Shown here in pieces: positions 29,827 through 40,425 of a stretch of DNA of 64,000 nt. Origin of the DNA: Asparagopsis taxiformis (lineage: Eukaryota; Rhodophyta; Florideophyceae; Bonnemaisoniales; Bonnemaisoniaceae); contig JALQPE010001780.1 of NCBI GenBank assembly GCA_030407315.1, positions 1 to 64,000 of the forward strand, written 5' to 3'. The notes below the pieces were generated by a model. The model saw only the letters and a list, made by a program, of their open reading frames with translations. It was not told where the DNA came from and did not search any database. Position 1 is the first letter of the stretch; the number at the start of each line of letters is the position of its first letter. A program made the position numbers and the translations under genes.

Positions 29827-31206
29827 CTAGCAAGAACGACAAACACGAAGCTTGCATTTCTTGCATCCACCACGGCCGTCCGGCACATACACACACATCG
29901 TGCGCTGACGGCAGCGCGCTGCTTTACGATCCTTGCATTTCAATGCACATTTATCGCGTGGACCCGAGGCAGCAGACGAGCCCGAACCGGCAGTTGAATC
30001 TCGAGTACTACCCCCGGAGTGCTGCTCAGACTCTACCGGTGTACCTTCAGCAGTTCCAGCTTTGACGGAAGACTTGATAGTTGAAAGATGCGATTTTTGC
30101 GATGATTTGCCACTACCAGCTCGTGCATCGGTATTGGGCGATGAACTAGCCCTGGAGCACGACCTGGAAGCGGCGTTGGACACAGTTTGAGCCGCCAGAG
30201 AGACTTGACGCGATGCAAGATGTGCAGCACTGACGGCTCCTCCATCTCTCGCTATGGAAGCATCGCTCGCTGTGCTTGCATCTGCACTTGCTGGAGTTAC
30301 AGATCGACTATGGATGGTATTGTGAGCGCTTCTCGATTGGGAGGCATCGTTATGTGTACCGTCAGTTGCGCTTCGGCAAGCACTAGATTGGCTGCCGGAA
30401 CGGGTAGAAACTTTGCTCATAGTCAAACTGTTGTCGTCACTAAGTGTTGCAGCTCTACTGACAGCGATGCTGTGAGAGGGTGATTTGCTGAGCACACTCG
30501 TGGCTTTGCTAGCCGATTTAGTGGCATGACTGGCAGTGTGCGACTTTGAGGTGTTGCTGGCGGAAGGTTGGGAATGATGGCTCACAGGATGCTTTCCAGA
30601 AATGGTGGCATTTGCTGGAGGAGCGGAAGTCGACCTCGCGATAGTGGATCGAACGGAGGGTACATGGGAGGTGGCGACAATTGTGCGTCTAGAACGGGAG
30701 GCAGCAGCATCTTGGAGAATGGTTTCTGCTGCGGAGCGCAGGGAGTGCTTCTGGGAGGACATGCGGCGTGAACGATTGGATGGGGCGAGGGATTGGCGGG
30801 AGTTTGAGGGAGCTTTTTTGGTCGAGGGCGTGGGTGGAGAGGAATTGGGCGGTTTGGTCGAGGGGACGGCGGGGGCTTTGGAAGCGGATTTTGCAGACTT
30901 GACAGAGGACTTTTTGTTGGATTTGGGCGTGGACTGTGCAGACTTGGCAGAGGGATTGGAGCACGAGTTGCGAGGCGATTTGGTGGGCAGAGTGGGACAG
31001 GACTTGTGTGCGGATTTGGGCGCAGAGGCAGGCGGTTTGGGCGTAGTGGAGGCAGTGGTGGCAGGTGGGCGCTGTGAGGGCGGGACGGTTGTCTTGGTTG
31101 TTGTTGCGCTCTGCAGGGCGGAGAGGGAACAGCAGGGGACGGTTGAAGGACGGGGTTGGGAGGGGTCGGCTGTGGTTGTACAGCAGCAATCGCGTGTATA
31201 GGCCAT
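29827..31206 (-). CDS. Ser/Ala/Lys-rich protein with Cys-rich C-terminus
   Basis: 459 codons open. Residues 1-400 are low-complexity Ser, Ala, Thr, Lys and Pro with repeated (S)APKSAxKS and KSAK-like units. The last 45 residues hold ten Cys in a compact pattern (DKCALKCKDRKAARC, then C..YVPDG..GCKKCKLRVCRSC), suggesting a disulfide-linked or metal-binding domain. No signal peptide is visible at the chosen start (MAYTRDCCC), which may be wrong; internal ATGs exist (for example before SSQKHS). The 5' half overlaps open frames on other frames caused by C-richness, so the N-terminal limit is uncertain. Wall protein or nuclear basic protein are both possible. Function unknown. Confidence 0.45.
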   Translation of the reverse strand: MAYTRDCCCTTTADPSQPRPSTVPCCSLSALQSATTTKTTVPPSQRPPATTASTTPKPPASAPKSAHKSCPTLPTKSPRNSCSNPSAKSAQSTPKSNKKSSVKSAKSASKAPAVPSTKPPNSSPPTPSTKKAPSNSRQSLAPSNRSRRMSSQKHSLRSAAETILQDAAASRSRRTIVATSHVPSVRSTIARSTSAPPANATISGKHPVSHHSQPSASNTSKSHTASHATKSASKATSVLSKSPSHSIAVSRAATLSDDNSLTMSKVSTRSGSQSSACRSATDGTHNDASQSRSAHNTIHSRSVTPASADASTASDASIARDGGAVSAAHLASRQVSLAAQTVSNAASRSCSRASSSPNTDARAGSGKSSQKSHLSTIKSSVKAGTAEGTPVESEQHSGGSTRDSTAGSGSSAASGPRDKCALKCKDRKAARCRQRTMCVYVPDGRGGCKKCKLRVCRSC

Positions 31207-32744
31207 CGACGGTTGCGATCGGTTGGCACGTAGCGTATATGTGGAAGTTGTGTGGATCGAAAACGGGAAGGGCAGGGTGCTGAGCGTTGCGGTGTGATGC
31301 GGAGCGGTGCGGAGGAGAAGAGAGTGGTGATGGGTGAGCGGGGTGGGTGTGTAGATGGGAGGATGGATCAGGGAGGGAGGGACACGAGAGTGTTGGATTA
31401 ACGTGTCGAGGGTGGTGGCGGAGCGGTTGGGAGGTATTAAATTAGTAATGGAGCATTAGCATGTCGCAATAATGGTGTGCGAGCGGTGGCGGAAATGGCG
31501 CCAAGCAAGCGGTGGTATGGGTGTTGGCCGGGACAGTGTGTATCTATGATGAGTGTAGGCGGTGCGGGTTGTGCGCGCGGGACGACGGTGGTGGGATGGG
31601 CAGAATGAATGAAATTGAAGCGGGGGATCAAGGACGGAGGGATGCGGAGATGTTGGACAGGTGTGATTTGAGAAGAGATTGGCCAAATTGCGGATATGCA
31701 ATCAATGCCTGCATACGGCGCTGCACTACACTGCACTGCGCGGTGCGGTGCGGCGCGACAAACACTCTTCGCTGTCGGAAACTATTGAGCGGAGTGGAGC
31801 GGAGCATGAATCTGCACGACGGCGTCAAGCGGCGCTGCGTTGCGCGGCGCGGCCCGGCGCGTAGCGATGCTCACGCATTGAATAGCGCGCACTGTAGTGC
31901 AGTGCGGACGGCGCTGCGCTGCGCAGCCAAGGCATATTCAGTTCAACTTTGACAAACAATTCGTAGCGTCCATGATGCGCTGGCTGCTTCGTCACGACCA
32001 ATGACAATGGGCGATTTGTACGCGCTGTCGTGCGTAACAAAAACATAAAAGTTTAATAAATCAAGCGCATTCCCGAGTGCTAAACGAAAACATACCACCG
32101 TCGGCGTCGCGTTCAACCACTCAAACGGGCCCTTTATTTGCTGTCGGTTGCGCACTTGCTCCGTCGTCGGCGTCGCCGCCAGCACAGCGAGCCGACACAC
32201 ACAGATCGACTCGCATTGCGATCCATGCTCGATCGCATTGCCATACCGCACTTGCACGCCATCGACGCCACCATTCATGTTTCCAACATCTGGCCCCGTC
32301 ACAATCCACGACCTCGCATGTTGTTCCATCATCGATCCGAGTCCATTTCTATCGCTGCGCCGCCATCCCATCCGTGTAACAAGTGGCAGCGAGCGACCCA
32401 CACAACCAATCGCCTCGCGCCGTTTCAATCCGATTCCTTTACATCATCCCCGACTCGACGCTTGCGATCCCCCCCGCGTGGCACCATTTTATTGCTGCAG
32501 GTGTCGCTAAACGTGCCGCTGTGTATTTATCCAAAACATTTCGCCTTCCACCATCTATCTGCCTGGCGCCCAGCTCACACCTTCCACTGTACTACTACCT
32601 AATTTTAGCCCACCATTATCCAACCAACATCCGCCACTTGTCCCCCAACCATTTCCCATCCCGACCAATCCCATCCACCCACGTCCCCATACAAACACTC
32701 TACCTTCATCATCCGCCCCACCAAACGACCGTCGACCACACACC
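31207..32744. other. 1.5-kb divergent intergenic region
   Basis: G-rich at 31260-31440, GCGGTGC-type repeats at 31735-31925 (including the 17-mer at 31741-31757), then C-rich and G-poor at 32381-32744 leading into the methyltransferase-like gene. No gene recognised. Confidence 0.55.
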
Positions 32745-34098
32745 ATGCGCCGTCACACCACCCTCCTCCCCTTCCTCTTCCTCCCAGCAGTCGCCCACAT
32801 CTTTTCCCTTCAAACCCTAACCGCACACCGCGTCCACAACTGGCTCCACTGGGGCGCCAATCTCCACTCCGCATCCGCCCCCCATCCAGCACTTGCGCCC
32901 TCCCAACATGACGCCCCCTCCGCACGCACACTCGCGTCCTACATTCTCGGCGCCGCAGACATCAATCGTACCCAAACCCCAGCTCCCTTGTACCAACACG
33001 CGATGATGTCCCGTCCAGAACTCGACCTCATCATCAGTTACATGCGCCCCTCCGACGTCTTCCTCGAATACGGCTCCGGCGGCTCGACCCTCAACATCGC
33101 CCACCTCGTATCCGTCGCTTACGTCGTCGAACACAACTGCCAATGGGCCCGCCACACCACCGCGATGCTAGCAGCACACAACGTCGACATGACCAAACTC
33201 CACATCAAATGCGTACACCGTCCAAGAGGCTTCCGCGGATGGGGCACCCATTCCGCCTACGAACACGCCAATTACGAGCAGTTCAAAGAGTATGTCGACG
33301 TGGTCACACAATTACCGCATCACAAATTCGACCGCGTACTCATCGACGGCCGCGCACGTAAGTAACACACCATCCATCTCCGTTGAAACGGCGCGCCCAA
33401 CAGTCGCACTGACCTCGATACATCGCGCAGGATTGGCGTGTGCGCTCAAAGTATTACCATTTCTCGACGACGATTCGTTAGTATTCATCCACGACTTTTA
33501 CGCGCGAACACAACTCTACGCGGGACTATTACCATACTACATCGAAGTAGCACGCGTGCGCGCCGTGCGCAACAGCGACGAAACGCTGGGGCCAATCGAC
33601 GAGCCGCAGGGGCTAGTCGTGCTTCGGCGACGGCCAGATGCGACATTTCCGCTGCCAGATTCGGTGATCCACAAGCGCTATGCGGACATCGATTGGCGCG
33701 TGCCGTTCGGCGCGCCGCTCGTCGGCACCATGGCGCGTGCGAAATACTATGTCAGCGTCGCGGTGGACGCCGGTCGATGGCAACGCGCGCGTCATGTGCA
33801 CGCGTTGGTGCATCTGGTGCGAAGCGATGTGATGCGCGTCGCATGGGTGTACGCGATCGTCATGCTCGTGATTCGCAACTGGGCTGTCATGGTTGCCTGC
33901 AGCGATAGGCTACGCGGCGCGCGTCGAAGCGGCCAAACGTGTGGCGGGACGCGCAAGGTGCAGGCGGGCAGCGAGGACGCGGGTGCGACCGGGAATGAGA
34001 TTGGAGCGTTGCAGAGGGCGAATCATGCGCCTAAATTTATGGAAACTGAAGGGATGAAGGCGGCTAATGCACGACGCAAGCAGCGCGCTGGAAAATGA
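32745..34098 (+). CDS. Membrane-associated methyltransferase-like protein
   Basis: Two exons, 32745-33357 and 33431-34098, joined across a 73-nt intron (GTAAGT...GCGCAG). Splicing joins DGRA to RLACALKVLPF without a stop, giving 426 residues. Residues 1-20 are a signal peptide or anchor (LLPFLFLPAVAHIF). A Rossmann nucleotide loop EYGSGGSTL near residue 107 and the acidic VVEHN at the end of the next strand fit an S-adenosylmethionine fold; IDGRARLACA and FIHDFYAR lie at the expected later strands. A second hydrophobic stretch (about 365-385, VAWVYAIVMLVIRNWAVMV) and a basic tail follow. Substrate unknown. Confidence 0.7.
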
Positions 34099-34387
34099 TT
34101 GGGCGGGTAATGGCGCGCGATGCGCCGTGCACATGTAAGAATTTTATGGTTGAAATTGCCACGTTTCAGTCGATTCAATTGCGCTAACTCGTGTAAACTA
34201 ATCTAGTATCAGCAATGAAACCTCGTTGTTCGCTCGTCTCGCCTGCGCGCCAAATTTTTGGACCAAACTTATCAACCAACCCTAATGCTCACCTCCAATT
34301 TTATTGTCCTCGACACTTTGTATTTTTAAACCACTCGCCACGACACCGCCAATTCGATTTCTCGCCAGCAACATCCACTCTCAAACC

Positions 34388-36448
34388 ATGCCGTCCAGAC
34401 GAGTGCGTCTCTTCAAGCCCACAAATCTCCGCTCACGACCCGTACCGATCAACCCAACACCGACTCCTCAACGTCCCGAAGCGTCGTCGTTGTCACACGC
34501 CCATCGTCAAACACCAGATGATGCTGTGACCAAAACAAAACGTCGCCCGAGACGTTTAGTGCGCCTCTCGCAAATTCAAAACACAAAATCCGCTCATCTA
34601 CCCTCCCATCCATCCAAGCCTCCCCTGCTTCCCAATCGATTGACCCCAATTGCAGCTGCCGCCGCATCCAAACGTCGACTGCCCACACTTGCCCCATCGA
34701 TACCCCCTTGTCCAAAGCCCATCGCAATGACTGCACCTCCAAGTCCCGACCTGCACGGCGCACAATGTCAACGCAAGAACGACGACGACGCTGCCGTTGC
34801 CGCGCGTCAATTGCATTCCACGCCTGCAATTGACGACAGGGCCGATGTCAATTTGTACCAAATTGATCAAACCCAATCGGCAACACCACCGGCCGCTGAA
34901 AAACCAGAGGCCAACAATGCGGCGAAAAAGCGTGCGATAACGGCGCTCAAATGCCCTCGCCAGACGACACATTCGTCCATGCCGCCGTACACGTCCACTA
35001 GCGGGGCCGACGGTAGCGCTGCAAGTGACGACAGCGATTCACCATTCGAGCACGACTCGGATAGTTCGGACAGTTCCGAACAACTCCGACTCGATTCGCG
35101 TCGAAAACGGAGAAGGGTGCTGGAATCACCACCTTCCGAGCAGGAGCAACCTCCTCCGCCCACAACCGTACCGGCAGAGAAGGCAGTGCATCAGCACACA
35201 TCCGCTACAGCCGTGTCAATTGTCGGCAGGGATGGCGCGACCTTTGCAGAAGCGCTGCAGAAGCTCGACGAAATCGCGCCTGCTCGTCGACGACGCGGAA
35301 GGCCGTCCAAACAGGACCTTTTGGAGCGTCGTCGTTATACCAAGCTGCGCGAACGACTCCAAGCTGAAATGCAGCGGCTGACCGACCAACAGTGTGTACA
35401 CAATTACGCCCAATTGACGGGTACACGGCCCAAAAATGCGCAAGGATATGCCGGCAAAACGGTCCGATTCCCGCCTCCAAAGTTGGTCGGTCCCAAATCG
35501 TTGCGAGGCGATGCACTGCAAGCTGCTTCTTCCGGACGCGTTAAAAAGCGGCTTGTACTGTCCACGAAGCAATCCAAGTCCTCTCGAAGTGGCAAGGCAT
35601 CCCATCCGAGGTTCGGAAGGAAGGGTCCCGCAGCGTGGATGCGGGTTGCCGGGAAAGCTGCACAGATTGCAAACATGCCGTATTCACAATACACAGGAAG
35701 GGGCACAAAGGTTGGAAAGGGGAGGAAAAATGCCTTGTCACCATCGCAGACACCAGAATCTTTCGATGAGAATGAAGATTCCGCGTCAGAGGACGGTGGC
35801 ATGACGGCCGGTCTGCAGGCAATGGACAACAGCCCCGAAAGTTTGAGCATGAGAGAGGATGAAAGTGAAGGGCAGGAAGAGAGTGATCGCCCAGGAAGTG
35901 TCGCATTGCAAGAGCGACAGATCGAGCAATTGCGCGCTGAACTTGCCAATACGAAGAGGAGGCTCGCGAGGGAGACTGTCAGAGTATCGAATCTTGAGGA
36001 GGCTGTGGGTGTGAACGTAGACTTGGACTGCCCCAGTCGGGAGCAATACGACGAATTGGCAAGGCAGCTGAAAGCACGGGAAAAGGATCTGGCGGAGAGC
36101 GATGTGAAGTTTGCACAAAACAACGCCAAATTGGAAGTGGTATTAGCGCAATTGAGAACTTTGCAGCAACATGTAGTCAGTGAAGTTTCAAAGAGAAATT
36201 TCTGTCAGAGCTGTCAGGACAGAGAAGGCTCATCAGCATCTTCGCTAGATATGCAAATTGATAGGCTTGCGAATATACTGAATGAGGGGAAGGAAAGCAT
36301 CAACAAACTACAAAACTGTGTTGAAAACCAGGATTTGTTCGTGGGCACCCTCGCTGACGCCATCCTTGACTTGCAGAGACAAATAAGCATGCTCAAAGCT
36401 CACAACGCTGCAGAGAAAAGGTCTTCCCCTGTTTCTGATTTGAGCTGA
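34388..36448 (+). CDS. AT-hook, coiled-coil nuclear protein
   Basis: 686 residues from the ATG at 34388 (the frame opens earlier at 34304, but the extra 28 residues look like leader). The N-terminal 270 residues are basic and Ser/Pro-rich with several Arg/Lys clusters suited to nuclear import. An acidic SDDSDSPFEHDSDSSDSSE stretch precedes an AT-hook-like core RRRRGRPSK (about residues 300-308), followed by a helical RRRYTKLRERLQAEMQ segment. The C-terminal third is coiled coil (RQIEQLRAELANTKRRL and similar heptads). One CQSCQ pair occurs. No catalytic domain or known family is recognised; chromatin binding is inference from the AT-hook. Confidence 0.7.
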   Translation: MPSRRVRLFKPTNLRSRPVPINPTPTPQRPEASSLSHAHRQTPDDAVTKTKRRPRRLVRLSQIQNTKSAHLPSHPSKPPLLPNRLTPIAAAAASKRRLPTLAPSIPPCPKPIAMTAPPSPDLHGAQCQRKNDDDAAVAARQLHSTPAIDDRADVNLYQIDQTQSATPPAAEKPEANNAAKKRAITALKCPRQTTHSSMPPYTSTSGADGSAASDDSDSPFEHDSDSSDSSEQLRLDSRRKRRRVLESPPSEQEQPPPPTTVPAEKAVHQHTSATAVSIVGRDGATFAEALQKLDEIAPARRRRGRPSKQDLLERRRYTKLRERLQAEMQRLTDQQCVHNYAQLTGTRPKNAQGYAGKTVRFPPPKLVGPKSLRGDALQAASSGRVKKRLVLSTKQSKSSRSGKASHPRFGRKGPAAWMRVAGKAAQIANMPYSQYTGRGTKVGKGRKNALSPSQTPESFDENEDSASEDGGMTAGLQAMDNSPESLSMREDESEGQEESDRPGSVALQERQIEQLRAELANTKRRLARETVRVSNLEEAVGVNVDLDCPSREQYDELARQLKAREKDLAESDVKFAQNNAKLEVVLAQLRTLQQHVVSEVSKRNFCQSCQDREGSSASSLDMQIDRLANILNEGKESINKLQNCVENQDLFVGTLADAILDLQRQISMLKAHNAAEKRSSPVSDLS

Positions 36449-36810
36449 TTTACGCTAGCTGTGCGCAAACACTCAAACATTTTCCGCCACCAACAGCACA
36501 TTTTCGATTTTCATTGAGCAAAACTAACAGAGCCCAAAAAGAGTGCTGACCATCTAACTGCAAAATGGAAGAGAACGTTTACTTCTCTTGAGCAGTATGA
36601 GGACCGAATAGACATAACCCGTTATTCACAATGTTCCGATTAACTGTAACCAACTGCCAGAAACAAGCATAAACACAAATTAGCACCAATCCATTAACAC
36701 ACACCACCCCATAAACGCAACTGCATCAAAAGGCTCACGTCCAAGCGCGCGAGCAAAGTAGATAGTTTGTCCACGCCAAAAGCGGCCAAACGGCGTGGCC
36801 CCAGCATTAA
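36449..36810. other. Intergenic, no gene seen
   Basis: A/T-rich 3' flank between convergent genes. Nothing recognised. Confidence 0.4.
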
Positions 36811-37107
36811 TTATGTATCATCAAACTCGTCCCAAGACTTGAGGAAGAGCTCGAGCATACCGGTAGCGGCGCGCGCCTGAAGGAAGCGGCGACCGATGGG
36901 AGCCGGGGAGCGAAATTTCAGCGTGCGTGTGCCACGCATCGATGCGCCAAGGCCATTGCGATGCGTCTGTCCAGGGCGGCCGCCGGTCGTCGAGCTATTC
37001 GCGCGTGTGTGCGACTGCGCGGACGGCTTGGACGCCGTTTGCGACGGTCGTGCAGCGCGTGAAACATGGCGCCCCATTGAACGGGCCGCTCGTGCCCCCA
37101 TTGACAT
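36811..37107 (-). CDS. Small basic hypothetical protein
   Basis: 98 residues from the ATG at 37107 (a second ATG at 37101). The N-terminal two thirds are Arg/Ser/Thr/Gln-rich (ARAARSMGRHVSRAARPS), followed by RTLKFRSPAPIGRRFLQ and an acidic, hydrophobic end MLELFLKSWDEFDDT. The frame is open upstream to a TTG codon at 37296, so an upstream exon is possible. The change from basic to acidic and the lack of a stop in a moderately GC region suggest a real gene, but no family is recognised. Confidence 0.35.
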   Translation of the reverse strand: MSMGARAARSMGRHVSRAARPSQTASKPSAQSHTRANSSTTGGRPGQTHRNGLGASMRGTRTLKFRSPAPIGRRFLQARAATGMLELFLKSWDEFDDT

Positions 37108-37819
37108 ACTGGCTGTGTGTTGTGGCAATTGGCAAGATTGTAGACGGATCGATGTGGTAATTAGCGAAACAGCGACTGGGTTGACGGGGAATTGAAACGC
37201 GCGACGGCCGTGGAATCGGCGCACTTGCTGAATTGGATCCACCGATGGCGTATCGGATCTTTGGTGGGATTCGCTCTCCGAATTGTGGCTGTACAATTTG
37301 GCTGGTTTGAAATATGTTGGGAAAGACTGAAATTGGGAAAACTTATGTGATCTGAAACGTGGATGACGTGGATCGGATGCTGAAGTTGTGTATCATGACA
37401 ATTGATGACTCGACATAACTGTTCCTCCACCTCAATCGCATTGTTCTCTCTTATTAACATTTTCGAAGAGACGGAGAACGTAACCTGTCACTTTCCATAT
37501 GTCCCGTTCTAATGCTAATCTACCCTCCACTTGCGCAACTCGCCTTCGTTCTCCAAATCTTTGCATTACAAATTGATGTAGACTTGTGCACCAATGACAT
37601 GTTGACCCAATTGTTCTCTATCGACTTTATCTCAGCGAGAGGGAAATGTACACAACCCTTCACTCAAAACCATTCCCATCGCTTTCATAAACTTCAACCA
37701 ATTACCCCCAATACACAGATAAATCGATTTGCCAGCCGTCATCTAGAAGAGTGCAAAGCCTGAGCCCCTTAAACAATTGCAAGCGAAAACCGCAACAGTA
37801 TCTCCAGTAATTCTATCCA
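37108..37819. other. Divergent promoter region
   Basis: No gene is recognised; short frames only. It separates the small hypothetical gene from the SDR gene. Confidence 0.4.
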
Positions 37820-38920
37820 ATGGCAATCGGTCTCCACCTCGACCAAGAAACGCAACAGGCATATGAAGACAGGCTTCTCTTCAGCGGGAAACCACACGTC
37901 TTTGTACTGGGTGGTCTCAGTTTTCTAGGACGCAATTTAATCCCCGCTCTGAACAGCGCCGGCTATGGAGTTCGATCCATGGCAATGACGCTTGAGCAAA
38001 GGATTCGTCTTCGATCACTTGGTTGTAGTACTGTTGGATGCGGGGAGCCTTATTCATACGAAGCAATCAAGGCTGCTGCCCGAGGTTGCATCTCTGCCGT
38101 TCATTGCGGTTCTGCATTTGTTCACTACGACACATCCGGTAGAGGACTTGTATTGCAGGCCAACAAATTAGTCGCTGAGAATATCATCCGTGTATGCAGA
38201 GCGCTGCGTATTTCCAAGTTGGTGGTGCAAAGCTCTGAGGCGGTTTTATTCAGTGGCGGACCCATTTACGCAGCTGATGAAACGTATCCCCTTCCCGCCG
38301 TGCCGTTGGGTTCGTGTGCGCAGAGCATGCAGTTGGTTGAGGAGCTTTCATTGGCAGCCAACAGTGATCGATTGCAAATAGTCATCATTAGACCGCGATT
38401 GATGTGGGGATGTGATGATGAGTATTTTCTATCGCAGTTGGTCGGCAAGGCAAAGTCTGGCAATTTACGGCTGATCAATCGGGGTGACTATATGACCAGC
38501 ACATGTCATGTGAAGAATGCGTGTGAAGGAGTTATTTGTGCATTGCAGTCAGGAAAGGGTGGTGAGATATTTTTCCTGACGGACGGGAAAGACATAAAGT
38601 TTAGGGAATTTGTGATCTTCCTTCTCAGCGCGTCTGGTATCAGGGACTGTTCAGAGGTGGTATCGAGGAGTGTCCCGCTTTGGGTGGCGAACCGATGTGC
38701 AAGGTTGTGTGAAATGCTGTCGTCTATGAGTGGGATTCCGCCGGGAATTTCGCAATCTGGGATTGGTCTCGTGGGACAGCAGATGACATTCAGTGATTGC
38801 AAGGCGAGAGAGTTGATTGGGTACAAGGGATTGGTGACGCTTGACGATGGAATGGAGGAGATTCGAGAAGCATCACTTCGGAAGGAAGTGAAAATGCTTC
38901 TTGGACAGTTGAAGCAGTGA
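37820..38920 (+). CDS. Atypical NAD-dependent epimerase/3-beta-HSD-like SDR
   Basis: 366 residues, single exon. The nucleotide-binding loop is VLGGLSFLGRNL (about residues 30-41), in the GxxxxxG form of extended SDRs. Family landmarks continue with AVHCGSAF, KLVVQSSEAV, RPRLMWG and the C-terminal part. At the catalytic position, where the family has YxxxK before LVE, this protein reads CAQSMQLVEE, so both Tyr and Lys are absent. Binding of NAD(P) without the usual catalysis, or a different acid/base, is therefore suggested. No signal peptide; hydrophobic stretches near the C-terminus (EFVIFLLSASG) may contact membrane. Substrate unknown. Confidence 0.8.
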   Translation: MAIGLHLDQETQQAYEDRLLFSGKPHVFVLGGLSFLGRNLIPALNSAGYGVRSMAMTLEQRIRLRSLGCSTVGCGEPYSYEAIKAAARGCISAVHCGSAFVHYDTSGRGLVLQANKLVAENIIRVCRALRISKLVVQSSEAVLFSGGPIYAADETYPLPAVPLGSCAQSMQLVEELSLAANSDRLQIVIIRPRLMWGCDDEYFLSQLVGKAKSGNLRLINRGDYMTSTCHVKNACEGVICALQSGKGGEIFFLTDGKDIKFREFVIFLLSASGIRDCSEVVSRSVPLWVANRCARLCEMLSSMSGIPPGISQSGIGLVGQQMTFSDCKARELIGYKGLVTLDDGMEEIREASLRKEVKMLLGQLKQ

Positions 38921-39141
38921 AGTACAATTGAGTGAATGACAACAACGTAGGGGATAGAAACAAAAGTAAAAGTTTAGGATTACATCCTTTCATTCATTCT
39001 CAATGAGTGCGGTCTGCGGAAATGAATACACGCTAGGTCAGTATATACACACAATGCGGTACACGCAGTTTGAAAGGTCCTATCATCCATGTTAAGCGAA
39101 TTGTGGCAGAGAGCTGGCTACTATTTAGTTCAACTCGGACG

Positions 39142-39659
39142 TCACTTGTAGCGGACTACAAGAATGAAGGGCACAGTACAAGTAGTTAGTAATTTGCGCC
39201 AACAATAGCCAGCGACGAACAAGGAAAAAATCGCAACAACTTACAAGTTATCCTGCCTTTGGTCAGATCGTACGGAGAGAGTTCGCAGCGCACTTTATCA
39301 CCGACAAGAATCTTGATATAATTCTTCCGAATCTTGCCCGAAATGTGGCCGAGAATCTCTGCGCCATTCTCCAGTTCGACTTTGAAAACAGCACTGGGCA
39401 AACTTTCGGTAACAACACCATCGACCTCGATAGTGGTCGCCATAGTATCGGATGACTTTTGGTTTGTAGCTTGCTGTGTGTTTTTCTGACTACGTTGATT
39501 CTTTCCACGCTTACCACCACCGGCACGACTGGCCTTCATGAGCGGTGCGATGCGCCGGGGCTGGACGGCGCATACGGGGCGCGAATGGGGGGCGAGGGAG
39601 GCACCGAGCCATGCGGAGGGCGCGAAAGCGGGACGGAGAGCGAGTTGGGAGGGATGCAT
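39142..39659 (-). CDS. infA: Translation initiation factor IF-1, organelle-targeted
   Basis: Exons 39659-39245 and 39155-39142 flank an 89-nt intron (GTAAGT, branch TACTAAC at about 39186-39192, acceptor TTGTAG). The terminal coding exon is only 14 nt and completes the canonical IF-1 ending GRITFRYK; without splicing the frame reads into unrelated sequence. 142 residues: an Arg/Ala/Ser-rich presequence (about 1-70), then the S1/OB-fold ([55 protein letters not shown]). IF-1 blocks the ribosomal A site during initiation; the presequence suits a plastid or mitochondrion, plastid being more likely. The ATG at 39659 is chosen over a non-conserved extension to 39824. Confidence 0.93.
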
Positions 39660-40425
39660 TACGACGGGAAGAGATGATTTGGTAGGGGAGGAAGGGGAGA
39701 TGTGGGCAGGTCGCGTTGAATTTGACTGCCACATGATCCAGAGGTGCAGGCAGCGGAGATCGAGTATGAGACGATGTGGAAACGTGTGTGTGCAGAATTG
39801 GTCGTGTGTGGACAGGGAAGCCAAATGTTTTGGTGAAAATTGAAACCGGATTTGGTATTCTGATCTGTGATCTAATCTGATCTGATCTGATAATAAGCTC
39901 CTCTCACTGAGCGAGATTGTGCGTCGTGCTGTATCGAGTTACGTGAGAGGTGTATTCAAGGCGGGGCGGGCCGCTGATTTCATGTCATTCAAAGGGTTTG
40001 AATTGGTGCGATAAGTGAAGTTGAAATTTCAAAATTTAAAAAAGGGCATGATGTCGTAACGGACCTGCGCACGTAACGGTCGCTGTAGTGCTGCGCAGGT
40101 GATAGCCGTTCCCCGCGGCCAAGTATCAGCCAAGTGTGAAAGCGCGCCCTGCTCAGCAAAGGGTACGTCATCGTCAATATATTTTTCTCGCAATGCCAAT
40201 ACGAGATATGTATCGGGACAAGGTTACCGTTGTTGCGTTTTACTAGACGTTCTCGTCAATAAATTCCACCACAAACCTCCGTCCCACATCAATCCGCCGT
40301 TGATCTTCACTCGCGTTTATCAACTCTGTGTATCCAACGTCCGCAGAGTTACGCGCCAGACCAGTCAAGACCGTGTCAGACCGCTCCGAAACAATCTTCG
40401 CCTTGCGACCTGCACCTTCGCCAAA
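39660..40425. other. Divergent promoter region
   Basis: 766 bp with no gene seen. It contains a TCTGA repeat (listed) and a short A/T-rich stretch near 40020-40045. A frame open from 40099 continues into the next gene but is probably its leader. Confidence 0.5.
39860..39892 (+). repeat. TCTGA pentanucleotide repeat
   Basis: Imperfect repeats of TCTGA/ATCTG in the divergent promoter between IF-1 and the next gene. Confidence 0.75.

Noticed and set aside
30602..31201. 199-codon plus frame rich in Glu, Gly and Leu
   Set aside because: Antisense to the C-rich 5' half of the Cys-tailed gene; composition reflects the skew.
39186..39244. C-terminal extension of IF-1 beyond GRIT
   Set aside because: It reads an intron: GTAAGT donor, TACTAAC branch, and the canonical ending lies in the next exon.
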